Source of the DNA: Streptomyces sp. CG1
GTDB taxonomy: Bacteria; Actinomycetota; Actinomycetes; Streptomycetales; Streptomycetaceae
Direction of reading: 5' to 3'
NCBI RefSeq assembly: GCF_041080625.1
Contig: NZ_CP163518.1
Span: forward strand, 8,487,501 to 8,551,500
Length of the DNA: 64,000 bases
Under the pieces are notes generated by a model. That model did not search any database, was not told where the DNA came from, and saw only the letters and a program-made list of their open reading frames with translations. Shown here one piece after another: positions 1-8,691 of the stretch (positions within the stretch are counted from its first letter, which is position 1; each line of letters opens with the position of its first letter). A program made the position numbers and the translations under genes.

Positions 1-2
1 GG

Positions 3-293
3 GCCGAGCGGAGCGTGACGGCACAGACCGGGGACGTGTCGTCGATGCTGGAGCTCTACCGCAGCGCCCTGCGCGTCCGCCGCGAGCAGCCCGCACTCGG
101 TGACGGCACCCTCACCTGGCTCGACGCCCCCACCGGAGTCCTCGCCTTCCGCCGCGAACCCGGCTTCGTCTGCGTGGTCAACCTCTCGGCCGAGCCGTAC
201 CCACTGCCCGAGCGCACCTCGATCCTGCTGACCAGCGAACCCGTCGAGGACGGCCACCTGGCCCCGGACCAGGCGGCCTGGCTCGCGGTGTAA
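3..293 (+). CDS. C-terminal end of a GH13 alpha-glucosidase (partial)
   Basis: Only the last 96 codons are present; the reading frame is open to the left edge of the window. The visible part contains the pattern SMLELYRSALRVRRE followed by a small beta-rich tail (GVLAFRRE, VCVVNLS), which is the usual C-terminal all-beta domain of family GH13 alpha-glucosidases and oligo-1,6-glucosidases. The catalytic barrel lies outside the window, so substrate cannot be judged. The stop is TAA. From family knowledge it would hydrolyse alpha-glucosidic bonds of malto- or isomalto-oligosaccharides in the cytoplasm, usually next to a sugar ABC transporter that would be further left. Confidence 0.8.
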   Translation, partial: AERSVTAQTGDVSSMLELYRSALRVRREQPALGDGTLTWLDAPTGVLAFRREPGFVCVVNLSAEPYPLPERTSILLTSEPVEDGHLAPDQAAWLAV

Positions 294-468
294 AACCCCT
301 CGGCCCTCCCGAACCGCCAGGGCACATCCAGGGCAAGGGGATGCCCCGCGGCGCACAAGGTCGTAGTCCTTCGATCTGGTAGCGCCTCGTGGATCTCAAG
401 CCCGCTCGAAGGGGGCTGCGGCGCTTCACCGGATGGCCGGGCGGGGCGGCCGGCTGAGCGCGCCGCCC

Positions 469-1311
469 TCAACTGTTCCGGTTCAGGTACTGGAGGAATG
501 TGGACACATAGGTCCGATCGGCGGCTTGCGAGCAGGGAAATGTCGCCACGGCGGCATCGAGTTCCGATTGATGGAACTTCCGCCACGTAGGATTCTGAGC
601 GGCCAGCGCCGCCAATCGGTCCTGGGGCAGTACTTGGTCCCCACCTTGAATGCCGGCCATCACGGACGTGTATTCCTTGCGCAGGTCCGTGATGAGCGCG
701 AGACGGGATTGCGCCGGATGACCGGCCGCCGCCGCACAGGATCTCCACGTCTCAAGTGCCGATCGGTAACGTCTGTCGTGTTGCACCTCACCGTCCACCC
801 GAGCCCACTCGGAGTTCGCCTCCGGGATTCCGTATTCCTTTTCGGTCGTGCGCTGTGAGCTGTCTACGCATCCGGGAAGGGCCGCATCGTAAGCCTTGAG
901 GGAAGCAGCTGAAAGGGCCTTCAGGTAGCTCTTGGCTGTCGTGGCCTCAGGGGTGAAGTGGGGAAACACTGATATTCCGAATCCGTGCTTGCGCGCGTAG
1001 TCGAGGCTCGAGAAGTCTGATGCGTCCTCGACATCAACTACGCTGTGCGGGTTCTTGGGCAGGTACTGGAAGCCGTGCGACTTCATGCATGTGGATGTCA
1101 GGGCCTCCGTGCGAGCGGCAACCTCGAGGTCGAATTCTTCCGACTCCGACTGGCCGGAAGCACCTGCCAGGATCAGCACGAAACGGCGGGTGTTGGCCGT
1201 CGCCCGGGCCGTCTGGCCGCCGTCGGACGGGAAATAGGCGAACCCCGCCGCGACCATCGCGGCAAGGATCACGGCCAGTGTGACCGCAAGGGTCTTGTGT
1301 CTGCCCAGCAT
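469..1311 (-). CDS. Membrane-anchored extracytoplasmic protein of unknown function
   Basis: The start at 1311 is chosen because a strong AAGGAGGAG site lies just upstream; the longer reading frame to 1395 has no such site. The 280-residue product begins with a short basic stretch and one hydrophobic segment (about residues 6-25), predicting a signal anchor with the rest outside the cell. The body is hydrophilic with four scattered cysteines (in TSTCMKSHGF, ALPGC, WRSC and FPCSQ), which could form disulfides. I recognise no domain. It follows a small secreted protein gene (1399-1800) on the same strand with 87 bases between them, so they are probably co-transcribed and may act together at the cell surface. 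Confidence 0.7.
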   Translation of the reverse strand: MLGRHKTLAVTLAVILAAMVAAGFAYFPSDGGQTARATANTRRFVLILAGASGQSESEEFDLEVAARTEALTSTCMKSHGFQYLPKNPHSVVDVEDASDFSSLDYARKHGFGISVFPHFTPEATTAKSYLKALSAASLKAYDAALPGCVDSSQRTTEKEYGIPEANSEWARVDGEVQHDRRYRSALETWRSCAAAAGHPAQSRLALITDLRKEYTSVMAGIQGGDQVLPQDRLAALAAQNPTWRKFHQSELDAAVATFPCSQAADRTYVSTFLQYLNRNS

Positions 1312-1398
1312 CGTCCGGGCCTCCTCCTTCGACTGGTGTGCCCTGGTGCGCTCCGAACCGGGGCGCACCAGGGCTTCCGCTGCCTGCTCAGGCACCTG

Positions 1399-1800
1399 TC
1401 ACCAGTTGCTCAGGTCGACGCCCACCTGGTCGAAACCCTGGTTGTAGGTGCCGTTGTTGGTGCAGTCGTAGTGCGAGGAGTTCGTACCGTTGCGCGCGAC
1501 GATCGAGGACTCGTACCAGTTTGCTCCGCCGTTGCCCCGGAGGCAGTGGGCCATGTCCTTGCCTCCGTCCTGCCCGGACACCCAGACGAGCGACTGCTGG
1601 TAGCGCTGGTAGCGGCTGTCCCAATTGTTCGCCACGAACTGGTAGTTGCCGGTTCTGCCGAAGTCGTTGTACGAACCGAGTTCCGTGACGTTGCTGGTCT
1701 TTATTTGCGTCTGCGCCTCAGCGGTGCCCGTGGTGAGGCCGATCGTGGCGCAGCAACCTGCGACTGCCAGTGCGCCGAAGGTCCTCCAGTTGCGAGCCAT
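1399..1800 (-). CDS. Small secreted protein of unknown function
   Basis: The 133-residue product starts at 1800, where AAGGAG sits about 12 bases upstream. It has a clear Sec signal peptide (MARNWRTFG, hydrophobic core, predicted cleavage after TAEA near residue 29). The mature part of about 100 residues is rich in Asn, Gly, Tyr and Trp and contains two cysteines (MAHCLRG and HYDCTNN) that could form one disulfide. This composition resembles small secreted toxins or bacteriocin-like proteins, but I do not see a lactococcin-972 signature and assign no function. It shares its strand with the anchored protein at 469-1311 and is divergent from the SARP regulator at 2072, with a 271-base promoter region between them. 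Confidence 0.65.
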   Translation of the reverse strand: MARNWRTFGALAVAGCCATIGLTTGTAEAQTQIKTSNVTELGSYNDFGRTGNYQFVANNWDSRYQRYQQSLVWVSGQDGGKDMAHCLRGNGGANWYESSIVARNGTNSSHYDCTNNGTYNQGFDQVGVDLSNW

Positions 1801-2071
1801 GGTTGATGAGTGCTCCTTCTGTCGTCTTGCCGATCGGAAGTGGTGCGGCGGTGCGTGTGCGGCGCAGTGCGCCGGCCGGGCCACCCCGCGACGAGCTTCA
1901 GGGGGCAACCGGTCCCCCCATGGGGCGTCCGCACCCATTGCCTGCCCACGCGTCTTCGGTGAGCCGTGCTGCAGAGACGCTATGGACACAGATCCGTCGG
2001 CCGTCCTAGATTCGTCCTAGTGCGAGGTCAGCCAGGGGGAACGGCGCTCATCGTCACGTACCAGGGGGAGC

Positions 2072-5020
2072 ATGAGATTCGGCTTACTGGGGCCGTTACA
2101 CGCCCAGATCGCCGGACGCACGGTCCCGTTGAACGGGCCGCGGCAGGCCAAGATGCTGGCAGCACTTCTGATCGACGCCAACAACATCGTCGCCATGGAA
2201 CGGCTCGTCGCCGTGATGTGGGACACGAACGCGCCCGCCACCGCGGTCCGCCAGGTCCAGGACGCTGTCTCCGGGCTCCGCAGCAACCTCGCCGCCTGCG
2301 GAGCACCCGGCACCCTGATCAGCACGCGGCGCGGCGGCTACGAGATCCACCTGGCCCAAGATCAGCTCGACCTGCTGGAGTTCGACCACCAGCGACACCT
2401 CGCCGAACAGCACACGACCCCGTTGGAGACAGCAGTCGCGCTGCGGCGCGCGCTGGCCTGCTGGCGCGGAGACGCCCTGGTCGACACTCCCAGCCAAGCC
2501 CTGGAGATCGATGCGGCACGGCTGAACGAGAAACGTGCGGCCACGCACAAACAGTGCCTGGCCATCGAACTCGACCTGGGGCGTCATCGAGAGGTCATCG
2601 ACGAGCTGACCGCTCTGCTCCACGAGCACCCCTACGACGAGCAGGTCGCCGAACACCTGATGGTCGCCCTCTACCGGTGTCGAAGACAAGGCGAGGCGCT
2701 GCAGGTGTACGAGCGGCTGCGCCGGACACTGGCCGACGAACTCGGCGTCGACCCCACCCCGCCGCTGCAGGCGCTGTATCAGCGCATCCTGACCGCAGAT
2801 CCCGCCCTGGCGGCTACGATCCCGGCAAATGGCCCCTCGGCCACGCCACCGGAGAGCCTTGCCCCAGCGGCCCCTGCCCCGGCGGCCCCCGGGCCGGCAA
2901 TGGCGATGCCGGTGCGCCAACTGCCGCTCGATGTCCCCGACTTCGTTGGCCGGGCCGACGCGCTGGCCGAGGTCGCGCGATTACTCGACGGGTCGGCGCC
3001 GAACCGGGCTCCGGTGGCCGTCATCGTGGGCGGTCCCGGGGTCGGCAAGTCCTGTCTGGTGACGCACGCCGCGCGACTGGCGAGCGCCACGTTCCCCGAC
3101 GGCCAGCTCTACCTCAACCTCGCCGGGACATCGGACGAGCCGAGGGACCCGGCGCTGATGCTGGCCGAGGCGCTGCGTGCTCTGTCGATCGCCGGCAGCG
3201 CGATCCCGAACGGCCTGTCCGAACGGGCCGCACTCTACCGGTCGTTGCTGGCGGACCGCCGGATGCTGGTGGTGCTGGACGATGCCGGTCACCCCGATCA
3301 GGTGCTGCCGTTGCTGCCCGGGGCCGACGGTTGTGCCGTGTTGATCACCAGCCGCACTCTGCTGACGCAACTTCCCGGCGCCCGGCACATCGACCTGGAC
3401 GTGCTGAGCCCGGCAGAGGCGCGGGAGATGTTCACGGGCATCGTCGGGCGGCGGCGGGTCGGGCGGGAACCGGCGGAGGCCGACGCGATCCTCGACTGCT
3501 GCGGCAACCTGCCGCTGGCGATCCGGATCGCCAGTGCCAAGCTCACCGGCCGCCCGGCCTGGTCGCTGCGGGTGCTGCGGGAACGGATCGAGGACGAGTC
3601 CCGGCGGCTGGCCGAGCTGAGGATCGGGGACCTCAGCGTGCGAGCCAGCGTCGATCTGAGCCTGCGGCTGCTGCCGGCCGACGCGGTGCGCGCGCTGAGT
3701 CTGCTGGGTCTGCTCGGCGCGTACACCCTGCCCGGCTGGGTGGTCGGCCCGCTGCTGGACCGCTCGGACGCCGAGGAGGTGCTGGACACCCTCATCGACG
3801 CCAGCCTGGTGCGGCTGACCGCCACCGACGCCCTCGGCCAGCCGCGCTACCGGCTGCACGACCTGATCAGGACCTGTGCCGTGGAGATCGCCGCCCAGCT
3901 TCCGGCGGCGGACAAGCGGGACGCGATCATCCGGGTGCTCTCCGTCTGGCTCGATCTGGTCAGGCGCGGCACCGACCGGCTGCCGGGCGGGGTGCTGGCC
4001 GCTGCGCACGGTTCGGCGCCGAGCCTGTCGCTGCCCGATGCGGTCGTGGACCGGCTCATGGCCGATCCGTTCGGGTGGTTCGACGCGGAACGCGACAACC
4101 TGCTCGGCGCGGTGAAAGTGGCCGTGGACTGGGGCCTGGACGAGTTGGCCTGGGAGCTGGCGGCCGGCACGGCGACCTACTACGACCACCGGTGTCTGTA
4201 TCAGGACTGGCAGCACGGGCACCGACTCGCGTTGGACGCGGCCGAGGCCGCCGGCAACGCGCGCGGGGCATCGGTGCTGCTACGCGGACTTGGCCAGCTG
4301 CACATCTACCAAGACGAATTCGACCGAGCCACCCGCGCCCTGGAGTCCTCCATCGAGCTGTGCCGGGACGGTGGGGACAAGCTCGGCGAGGCGTTGTCGG
4401 TGGCGACGCTCAGTACGGTCAGCCGGGTGCAGGGCCGTGACGACGAAGCACTCGAACGTGTGGAGCAAGCGCTGGCCATCGCGGTCGGTGAAGGCGACCG
4501 GCACATCGAAGCGCAGCTGTCCTGCTCCATGGCCGTGATGCGACTCATGCAGGGTCAACTCGACGAGGCGGAGTCCTGGTTCACCGGAGCCTTGCGCCTG
4601 GCCAGAGAGCTTGATGACGAGCACCGCGTGGCCGTCGTGCTGCGGCGGTTCAGCCGGTTGCACGATCGGCGCGGTGATCCGGACGAGGCGCTGCGCTGCC
4701 TGGGACAGGCGCTGGCCACCTTCGAGAAACTGGCCGACGAGCGGTGCGCCGCGTACACGCTGCTGGAAGTCGGCCGCGTGCACGCCGGGCAAGACGACCG
4801 GGACCGGGCGAGCCCGGCGTTGGAGCGCGCGGCGGGCCTGTTCCACCGGCACGGCGACCGCCAGGACGAGGCCACATGCTGGCAACTGATCGGCGACCTG
4901 GACGCCGCCGCCGGCGTTCACCACCTGGCGCACCGGCACCGAGAGCGGGCGCTGCGGCTGTGGCAGATGATCGGCGACATCAACCAGACGGAAGCTCCGG
5001 CGCGACCATCGTCGCCGTGA
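2072..5020 (+). CDS. SARP-family regulator with NB-ARC ATPase and TPR repeats (AfsR-like)
   Basis: The 982-residue product has an N-terminal OmpR-type winged helix (about 1-95, beginning MRFGLLGPL, typical of SARPs), then a bacterial transcriptional activation domain (about 96-250). An Ala/Pro linker leads to an NB-ARC STAND ATPase with Walker A GGPGVGKS (about 320-327) and Walker B MLVVLDD, and then C-terminal helical TPR repeats (about 700-970). This is the architecture of AfsR-like activators, which bind direct repeats at promoters and often control antibiotic or secreted-protein genes. GGGGGAG lies immediately before the start. The gene is divergent from the secreted pair at 469-1800, which are plausible local targets. 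The true ligand is unknown. Confidence 0.9.
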   Translation: MRFGLLGPLHAQIAGRTVPLNGPRQAKMLAALLIDANNIVAMERLVAVMWDTNAPATAVRQVQDAVSGLRSNLAACGAPGTLISTRRGGYEIHLAQDQLDLLEFDHQRHLAEQHTTPLETAVALRRALACWRGDALVDTPSQALEIDAARLNEKRAATHKQCLAIELDLGRHREVIDELTALLHEHPYDEQVAEHLMVALYRCRRQGEALQVYERLRRTLADELGVDPTPPLQALYQRILTADPALAATIPANGPSATPPESLAPAAPAPAAPGPAMAMPVRQLPLDVPDFVGRADALAEVARLLDGSAPNRAPVAVIVGGPGVGKSCLVTHAARLASATFPDGQLYLNLAGTSDEPRDPALMLAEALRALSIAGSAIPNGLSERAALYRSLLADRRMLVVLDDAGHPDQVLPLLPGADGCAVLITSRTLLTQLPGARHIDLDVLSPAEAREMFTGIVGRRRVGREPAEADAILDCCGNLPLAIRIASAKLTGRPAWSLRVLRERIEDESRRLAELRIGDLSVRASVDLSLRLLPADAVRALSLLGLLGAYTLPGWVVGPLLDRSDAEEVLDTLIDASLVRLTATDALGQPRYRLHDLIRTCAVEIAAQLPAADKRDAIIRVLSVWLDLVRRGTDRLPGGVLAAAHGSAPSLSLPDAVVDRLMADPFGWFDAERDNLLGAVKVAVDWGLDELAWELAAGTATYYDHRCLYQDWQHGHRLALDAAEAAGNARGASVLLRGLGQLHIYQDEFDRATRALESSIELCRDGGDKLGEALSVATLSTVSRVQGRDDEALERVEQALAIAVGEGDRHIEAQLSCSMAVMRLMQGQLDEAESWFTGALRLARELDDEHRVAVVLRRFSRLHDRRGDPDEALRCLGQALATFEKLADERCAAYTLLEVGRVHAGQDDRDRASPALERAAGLFHRHGDRQDEATCWQLIGDLDAAAGVHHLAHRHRERALRLWQMIGDINQTEAPARPSSP

Positions 5021-5062
5021 GGTGGCCATGTCCCTGATCGGAGATGTCATAGCGGGTGATAC

Positions 5063-5100
5063 GGCGAGGCCCGCCGGAAGCCGTTCCGACGGGGCCTCCG
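5063..5100 (+). terminator. Probable terminator after the SARP gene
   Basis: About 45 bases after the stop, GAGGCCC pairs with GGGCCTC around CCGGAA/TTCCG, giving an imperfect GC-rich hairpin with no U-tract, as is common in Streptomyces. Confidence 0.45.
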
Positions 5101-5264
5101 CGCGGAGCCGTGAGACGGCGAAGCCGCACTGGAGCGCTCCGGCGTGGCTTCGGCGTGAGATCGGTTGCGCTCGCACGAGTGGTTCCCGGGAGCGGTGCGG
5201 GAACGCCTGCCCGAGCAGCCGACCCGCCGAGGGAAGGCTCTCCCCGGTGCGAGATACTCTCCCG

Positions 5265-5753
5265 ATGAGTTCACCCAGTTCTCCGATCAGCCAGCCGATC
5301 ACGATACGGAGGGCAGTCGCGCGGGATGCCAAACGGCTCACGCGGCTCGTGCGTGGCTCAGGCGCCTACGAGGGTAAGTACCAAGCCGCAGTGGCGGGTT
5401 ACCGGGTCGGTCCTGACTACATCGAAGCCCACCGCGCCTTCGTAGCCGTCGGCGCCGACGAGCATGGAGGCCGGGTCATCGGGTTCTACTCGCTCGTCCT
5501 CGCTCCACCGGAGCTGGACCTGCTGTTCGTCGCCGACGAAGCGCAAGGACGTGGTATCGGACGGCTGCTCGTCGCGCACATGCAGTCCGAGGCCCGCGCT
5601 GCCGGGCTCGACCGTGTCAAGGTTGTGTCGCATCTTCCCGCCGAGGACTTCTACCACCGCGTCGGTGCGGTGCGGACCGGGACCGCGCTCGCTAACCCGC
5701 CCGCCGTGCCGTGGGACCGTCCCAAATTCGAGTTTCGCATTGCTTCGGAATGA
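5265..5753 (+). CDS. GNAT-family N-acetyltransferase
   Basis: The start at 5265 (MSSPSSPISQ) is preferred because the protein then begins just before the first beta strand ITIRRAVARDAKRL; an upstream extension is low-complexity and unlike coding sequence. The 162-residue product has the GNAT fold, with the acetyl-CoA pyrophosphate loop in motif A visible as DEAQGRGIGRLLV (Q/R-x-x-G-x-G/A) and motif B ending in YHRVGA. The family transfers an acetyl group from acetyl-CoA to an amine of a small molecule or protein; the substrate cannot be inferred. It appears to be a single-gene unit followed by a hairpin at 5785-5808. Confidence 0.82.
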   Translation: MSSPSSPISQPITIRRAVARDAKRLTRLVRGSGAYEGKYQAAVAGYRVGPDYIEAHRAFVAVGADEHGGRVIGFYSLVLAPPELDLLFVADEAQGRGIGRLLVAHMQSEARAAGLDRVKVVSHLPAEDFYHRVGAVRTGTALANPPAVPWDRPKFEFRIASE

Positions 5754-5784
5754 CGCGGTGCGGGTTCGCAGGGAACCGGCTTCG

Positions 5785-5808
5785 CCTGCATGGTGGCCGG
5801 CATGCAGG
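5785..5808 (+). terminator. Hairpin downstream of the acetyltransferase gene
   Basis: A perfect 8-base stem (CCTGCATG and CATGCAGG) with an 8-base loop lies 32 bases after the stop codon and could terminate the acetyltransferase transcript. Confidence 0.45.
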
Positions 5809-5952
5809 AGCCGCTGGACGCCGCGCGCTCCGTGTGTGCCGTCGTCTCTGCCCTGGCGGGGGGATCGCCTGCGCCCCGTGGAGGTTGGCCGGCCGGCGTC
5901 GGTGCGGCCCGCGGTGGAGCGGATCGGCGGGAGGCTCCGGACAGGGGCATCA

Positions 5953-6254
5953 GAGCCTGACGGTCGTAGTGTTGGCCAGGTCCGGCTCGGCGTTCGGGTC
6001 GTCGTAGGCGTCGACGACGGCGATGGTCCTGCCGGAGCCGCCGGCGGAAGCGGCGAAGGCAGACCGTAGGTTGACTGCAGGTCGCTGGGGCCGTAGCCGG
6101 TGGGGGAGTGCGCGGCGGCGTTCGGCCGGACGGTCCGGGGTGCGACGCCCTTCTTCGCCGCCTGCTGTTCCTGGAAGGCGGTGGTGCCGCTGGTGACGCG
6201 CAGGGCGTTGCATGATGCGTAGCCCTTCTTCGGGGTGCCGGCGCACTGCAGCAT
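5953..6254 (-). pseudogene. Frameshifted remnant of a secreted S53/S8-type peptidase
   Basis: Reading the minus strand, one frame gives LQCAGTPKKGYASCNALR and GYGPSDLQSTYGL, and a second frame continues with SAFAASAGG, GRTIAVVDAYDDPNAEPDL and then a stop. Together these match the propeptide-to-catalytic junction typical of actinomycete sedolisin-like (S53) or subtilase precursors, where GYGPxDLQSAY is followed by a VDAYDDP strand. The frames switch near 6065-6075, and there is no signal peptide and no catalytic domain. It is therefore a decayed fragment with a frameshift and truncations at both ends. It sits directly downstream of the metallophosphoesterase gene. Confidence 0.7.
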
Positions 6255-6283
6255 CTCCAGCGGAACCGCCGGCCCGCCCAGTG

Positions 6284-7504
6284 CTACGGCGTGGCGGGCC
6301 GTTGCGGGGAGCGGAGTACGAGCAGGGTGATCTCGCTCGGGGCGAAGACGCGGAAGGGCGGGCCCCAGAAGCCGGTGCCACGGCTGGTGTAGAGGAGGGT
6401 GCGGGTGCCGTGGCGGCTGAGGCCGGCGAGGGCGGGCTGGTCGATGCGGACCAGATGGTGGAAGGGCCAGATCTGGCCGCCGTGGGTGTGGCCGGAGAGC
6501 TGGAGGTCGACGCCGCCGGCTGCCGCCCGGTCGACGAACTTGGGCTGGTGGGCCAGGAGCAGGACGGGGTGGTCGGGGTCGGCGCCGTGCAGGGCTCCGG
6601 CGAGGTGGGCGCCGTGGCCGGCGAGGCCGGAGGACTCGGCCGTGACGTCATCCACGCCGGCGACCACGAGGGCGTCGCCACCGCGTTCGAGCAGCAGATG
6701 GCGGTTGCGCAGTGGCTCCCAGCCCAGGTCGTCCATCAGGTCGACCCAGCCCTGGGCCTCGCTGTAGTACTCGTGGTTGCCGGTGACGTAGACCCGGGCC
6801 CGGGTGGCCTGCACGGTGCCGAGGGGGGCGGCCTGGGCGCGGCGGCGTTCGGCCGTGCCGTCCGCGATGTCTCCGGTGTGGCAGACCAGGTCGGCCTTCA
6901 GCGTGTTGACCGTCTCGCAGACCCGCGCCGACCAGCGGGCGCGGTCGAGCGGGCCGTAGTGGGTGTCGGTGATGAGGACGACGCGCGTGCCGTCCAAACC
7001 GGCCCCCAGGCGCGGAAGTCGCACGTCCAGGCGGCGTACCCGTGGTACCCGGCGGGCCTCGGCGTACCCCCAGGTGAGCAGCACGGTGGCTGCGCCGAGG
7101 ACCGCCCAGGTGACGATCCGGGCCCGGTCCTGGCCGTCGCCGACGCCGGTCACGGTCAGGGCGAGTCGCAGCGGGACGCCGAGCACGATGGACCAGGTGA
7201 ACAGGGTCCAGATGGTGCCCAGGAGGGTGTCTCCGACGATCGCCGCCCAGTCCTGCTGGCGTCGGCCGTGGCCGCGCACCATCGCGAGCGGCATACCGAT
7301 CAGGCCGAGGGCGAACAGGGCGGTGCCGGCGAGCGTGACAGGGAGCGGCCAGTGCTGGCCGGTGTGCAGCAGCAGCCAGCAGGGCACGGTCCACAGAAGT
7401 ACGGGGGCGATCAGGGGGAGGTAGCGCATCAGACGGTGCAGCCGGCTCTGCCGAGTCGCGTGCGCCGCACTGTCGGCGGATCGGGTTTCGCTGGTGTCGG
7501 TCAC
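6284..7504 (-). CDS. Membrane metallophosphoesterase
   Basis: The GTG start at 7504 follows GAGGAGG by a good spacing; the longer open frame upstream is discarded. The 406-residue product has four predicted N-terminal membrane segments (about residues 20-150) and then a calcineurin-like phosphoesterase domain with the full metal-binding set: DTHYG, GDIAD, GNHEYY and GHTHGGQ. This layout matches the YkuE/YaeI-like family of membrane-anchored phosphodiesterases. Family members hydrolyse phosphodiester or phosphomonoester bonds using two metal ions; the YaeI group has been linked to lipid phosphodiesters, but the substrate here is unknown. Confidence 0.87.
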   Translation of the reverse strand: MTDTSETRSADSAAHATRQSRLHRLMRYLPLIAPVLLWTVPCWLLLHTGQHWPLPVTLAGTALFALGLIGMPLAMVRGHGRRQQDWAAIVGDTLLGTIWTLFTWSIVLGVPLRLALTVTGVGDGQDRARIVTWAVLGAATVLLTWGYAEARRVPRVRRLDVRLPRLGAGLDGTRVVLITDTHYGPLDRARWSARVCETVNTLKADLVCHTGDIADGTAERRRAQAAPLGTVQATRARVYVTGNHEYYSEAQGWVDLMDDLGWEPLRNRHLLLERGGDALVVAGVDDVTAESSGLAGHGAHLAGALHGADPDHPVLLLAHQPKFVDRAAAGGVDLQLSGHTHGGQIWPFHHLVRIDQPALAGLSRHGTRTLLYTSRGTGFWGPPFRVFAPSEITLLVLRSPQRPATP

Positions 7505-7929
7505 GCTTCCCCTCCTCGAGCGACCAGGCTGCCGTTGCGCGCACTGTATCCGGCCGTCCCGGGCCGGTCCGACGGGGTGCTCATGGTGGGCAGCCCCATG
7601 TGGCGAGGTGGCCTCCGAGTTCGCCCCCGGCTCACGCGGTTGGTGACTCCGATCCTGACCGGGGCCGCGGCGGCTTCGAACGGTGAGGCGTAGAAGCTCC
7701 GGAAGCTCGCGAAGGCGTCGGCCGTCAAAGCCCGCACCCAGGCCACCAACCGCGTCTCGGCTGCGCTTGCTGCTGGGGCATGGCACCACTTACGAGTGGG
7801 GCGGAACACGGATGCGCTGCAGGAGTGTTGGAGTGGCAACTGCGGCGGAGCCGAGCGGCACGCCACTGGTCACCGGCCGTTGCCGGGGCGCGGTGACAGC
7901 GAGCACGAGCAGTCCGCCACAATGCCCCC
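7505..7929. other. Non-coding interval holding a small IS110-like remnant
   Basis: No intact gene is visible in these 425 bases. Frames here are short and of shadow character, apart from the transposase-like remnant at 7694-7777 listed separately. The right end must hold the promoter of the cupin gene at 7930. Confidence 0.6.
7694..7777 (+). pseudogene. Short IS110-family-like transposase remnant
   Basis: Immediately after an in-frame stop, the plus strand reads LRKLAKASAVKARTQATNR and then degenerates. This resembles the IS110 transposase segment usually seen as ALRVARRSAVKARTQAxNQL. Only about 28 codons remain, so the call rests on one motif. A second fragment resembling the C-terminus of the same kind of transposase occurs at 9705-9848 on the same strand. 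Confidence 0.35.
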
Positions 7930-8400
7930 ATGACCGACGACCAGTCCCGGAATCCCGCTCGTCCACTGCTGCGACGCCCTCAGGACGGTGAGCTCATAGA
8001 CGTTGCCGGTGTCGCTCACTTCTTCCGGCTCACCGGCAAGCACACGGGCGGACGTTTCGCCTTCGAGGAGTTCGGTCTGGCCCCCGGAGTGGTCGGTGCC
8101 AGACCGCACGTCCACGATGGACACGACGAGTACTTCTACGTCCTCGAAGGGGAGTTGACCCTCCACACCGGGGACGGCGAGGTAGCGGTTGGCGCCGGGC
8201 ACCTGCTCGCCGCGACTCGCGGCACCCCGCATGGCTTCCGCAATGCGGGCTCGACTCCGGTACGCGCCCTGTGCCTGTACACCCCTGCCGGCTACGAAAA
8301 CTACTTCCGTGATGTCCACGCCGCGGTGAGTTCCGGGGCCGAAGTGACCGATGAGCTGCTGGCAGAATTTCGCAGCCGCTACCGGACCAGTTCCTACTAG
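7930..8400 (+). CDS. Cupin-domain protein
   Basis: The 156-residue product is a single small cupin barrel. Motif 1 is visible as RPHVHDGHDEYFYVLEGE, giving two His and one Glu as metal ligands, and motif 2 as TRGTPHGFRNAG, giving the third His. Such proteins may be metal-dependent dioxygenases, isomerases or simple binding proteins, and the substrate is not predictable from this sequence. It appears to stand alone: the luciferase-like gene begins 291 bases later and a weak hairpin lies in between. Confidence 0.85.
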   Translation: MTDDQSRNPARPLLRRPQDGELIDVAGVAHFFRLTGKHTGGRFAFEEFGLAPGVVGARPHVHDGHDEYFYVLEGELTLHTGDGEVAVGAGHLLAATRGTPHGFRNAGSTPVRALCLYTPAGYENYFRDVHAAVSSGAEVTDELLAEFRSRYRTSSY

Positions 8401-8408
8401 CGTTTCGG

Positions 8409-8430
8409 AGCGAGGCGGGGCTCCCTCGCT
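8409..8430 (+). terminator. Weak hairpin after the cupin gene
   Basis: AGCGAGG pairs with CCTCGCT around an 8-base loop, starting 8 bases after the stop. The stem is short, so this is only a possible terminator. I see nothing else in 8431-8691. Confidence 0.3.
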
Positions 8431-8691
8431 GTGTCGCCTCCGTTCTCGGCACGCCCCGCGCCGCCTCTGCTTGGCTGGTGGCTTCGGTGATCAGAGGTGG
8501 TGCACGGACGGCTTCGGCGCCATGCCTGTCGGGCATTGGGGGGCGAGGCGGACGTAGCGACTGATGCGGTCGACCAGTATGGCGATCGCGGACCGGAGGC
8601 AACTGGCGCACAGACCTCACCCACCGGCCCGAGCACCGTGGCGGTGGGGACCACCGCACCTGAGGCGCACACCGATCCCTATGCTGACGGC

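Noticed and set aside
1399..1800. Lactococcin-972-family bacteriocin
   Set aside because: Size and secretion fit, but I do not see the family's conserved pattern, so the gene is left as unknown.
1966..4440. An 824-codon frame overlapping the SARP gene
   Set aside because: It is an Arg/Pro-rich out-of-frame shadow of the regulator gene.
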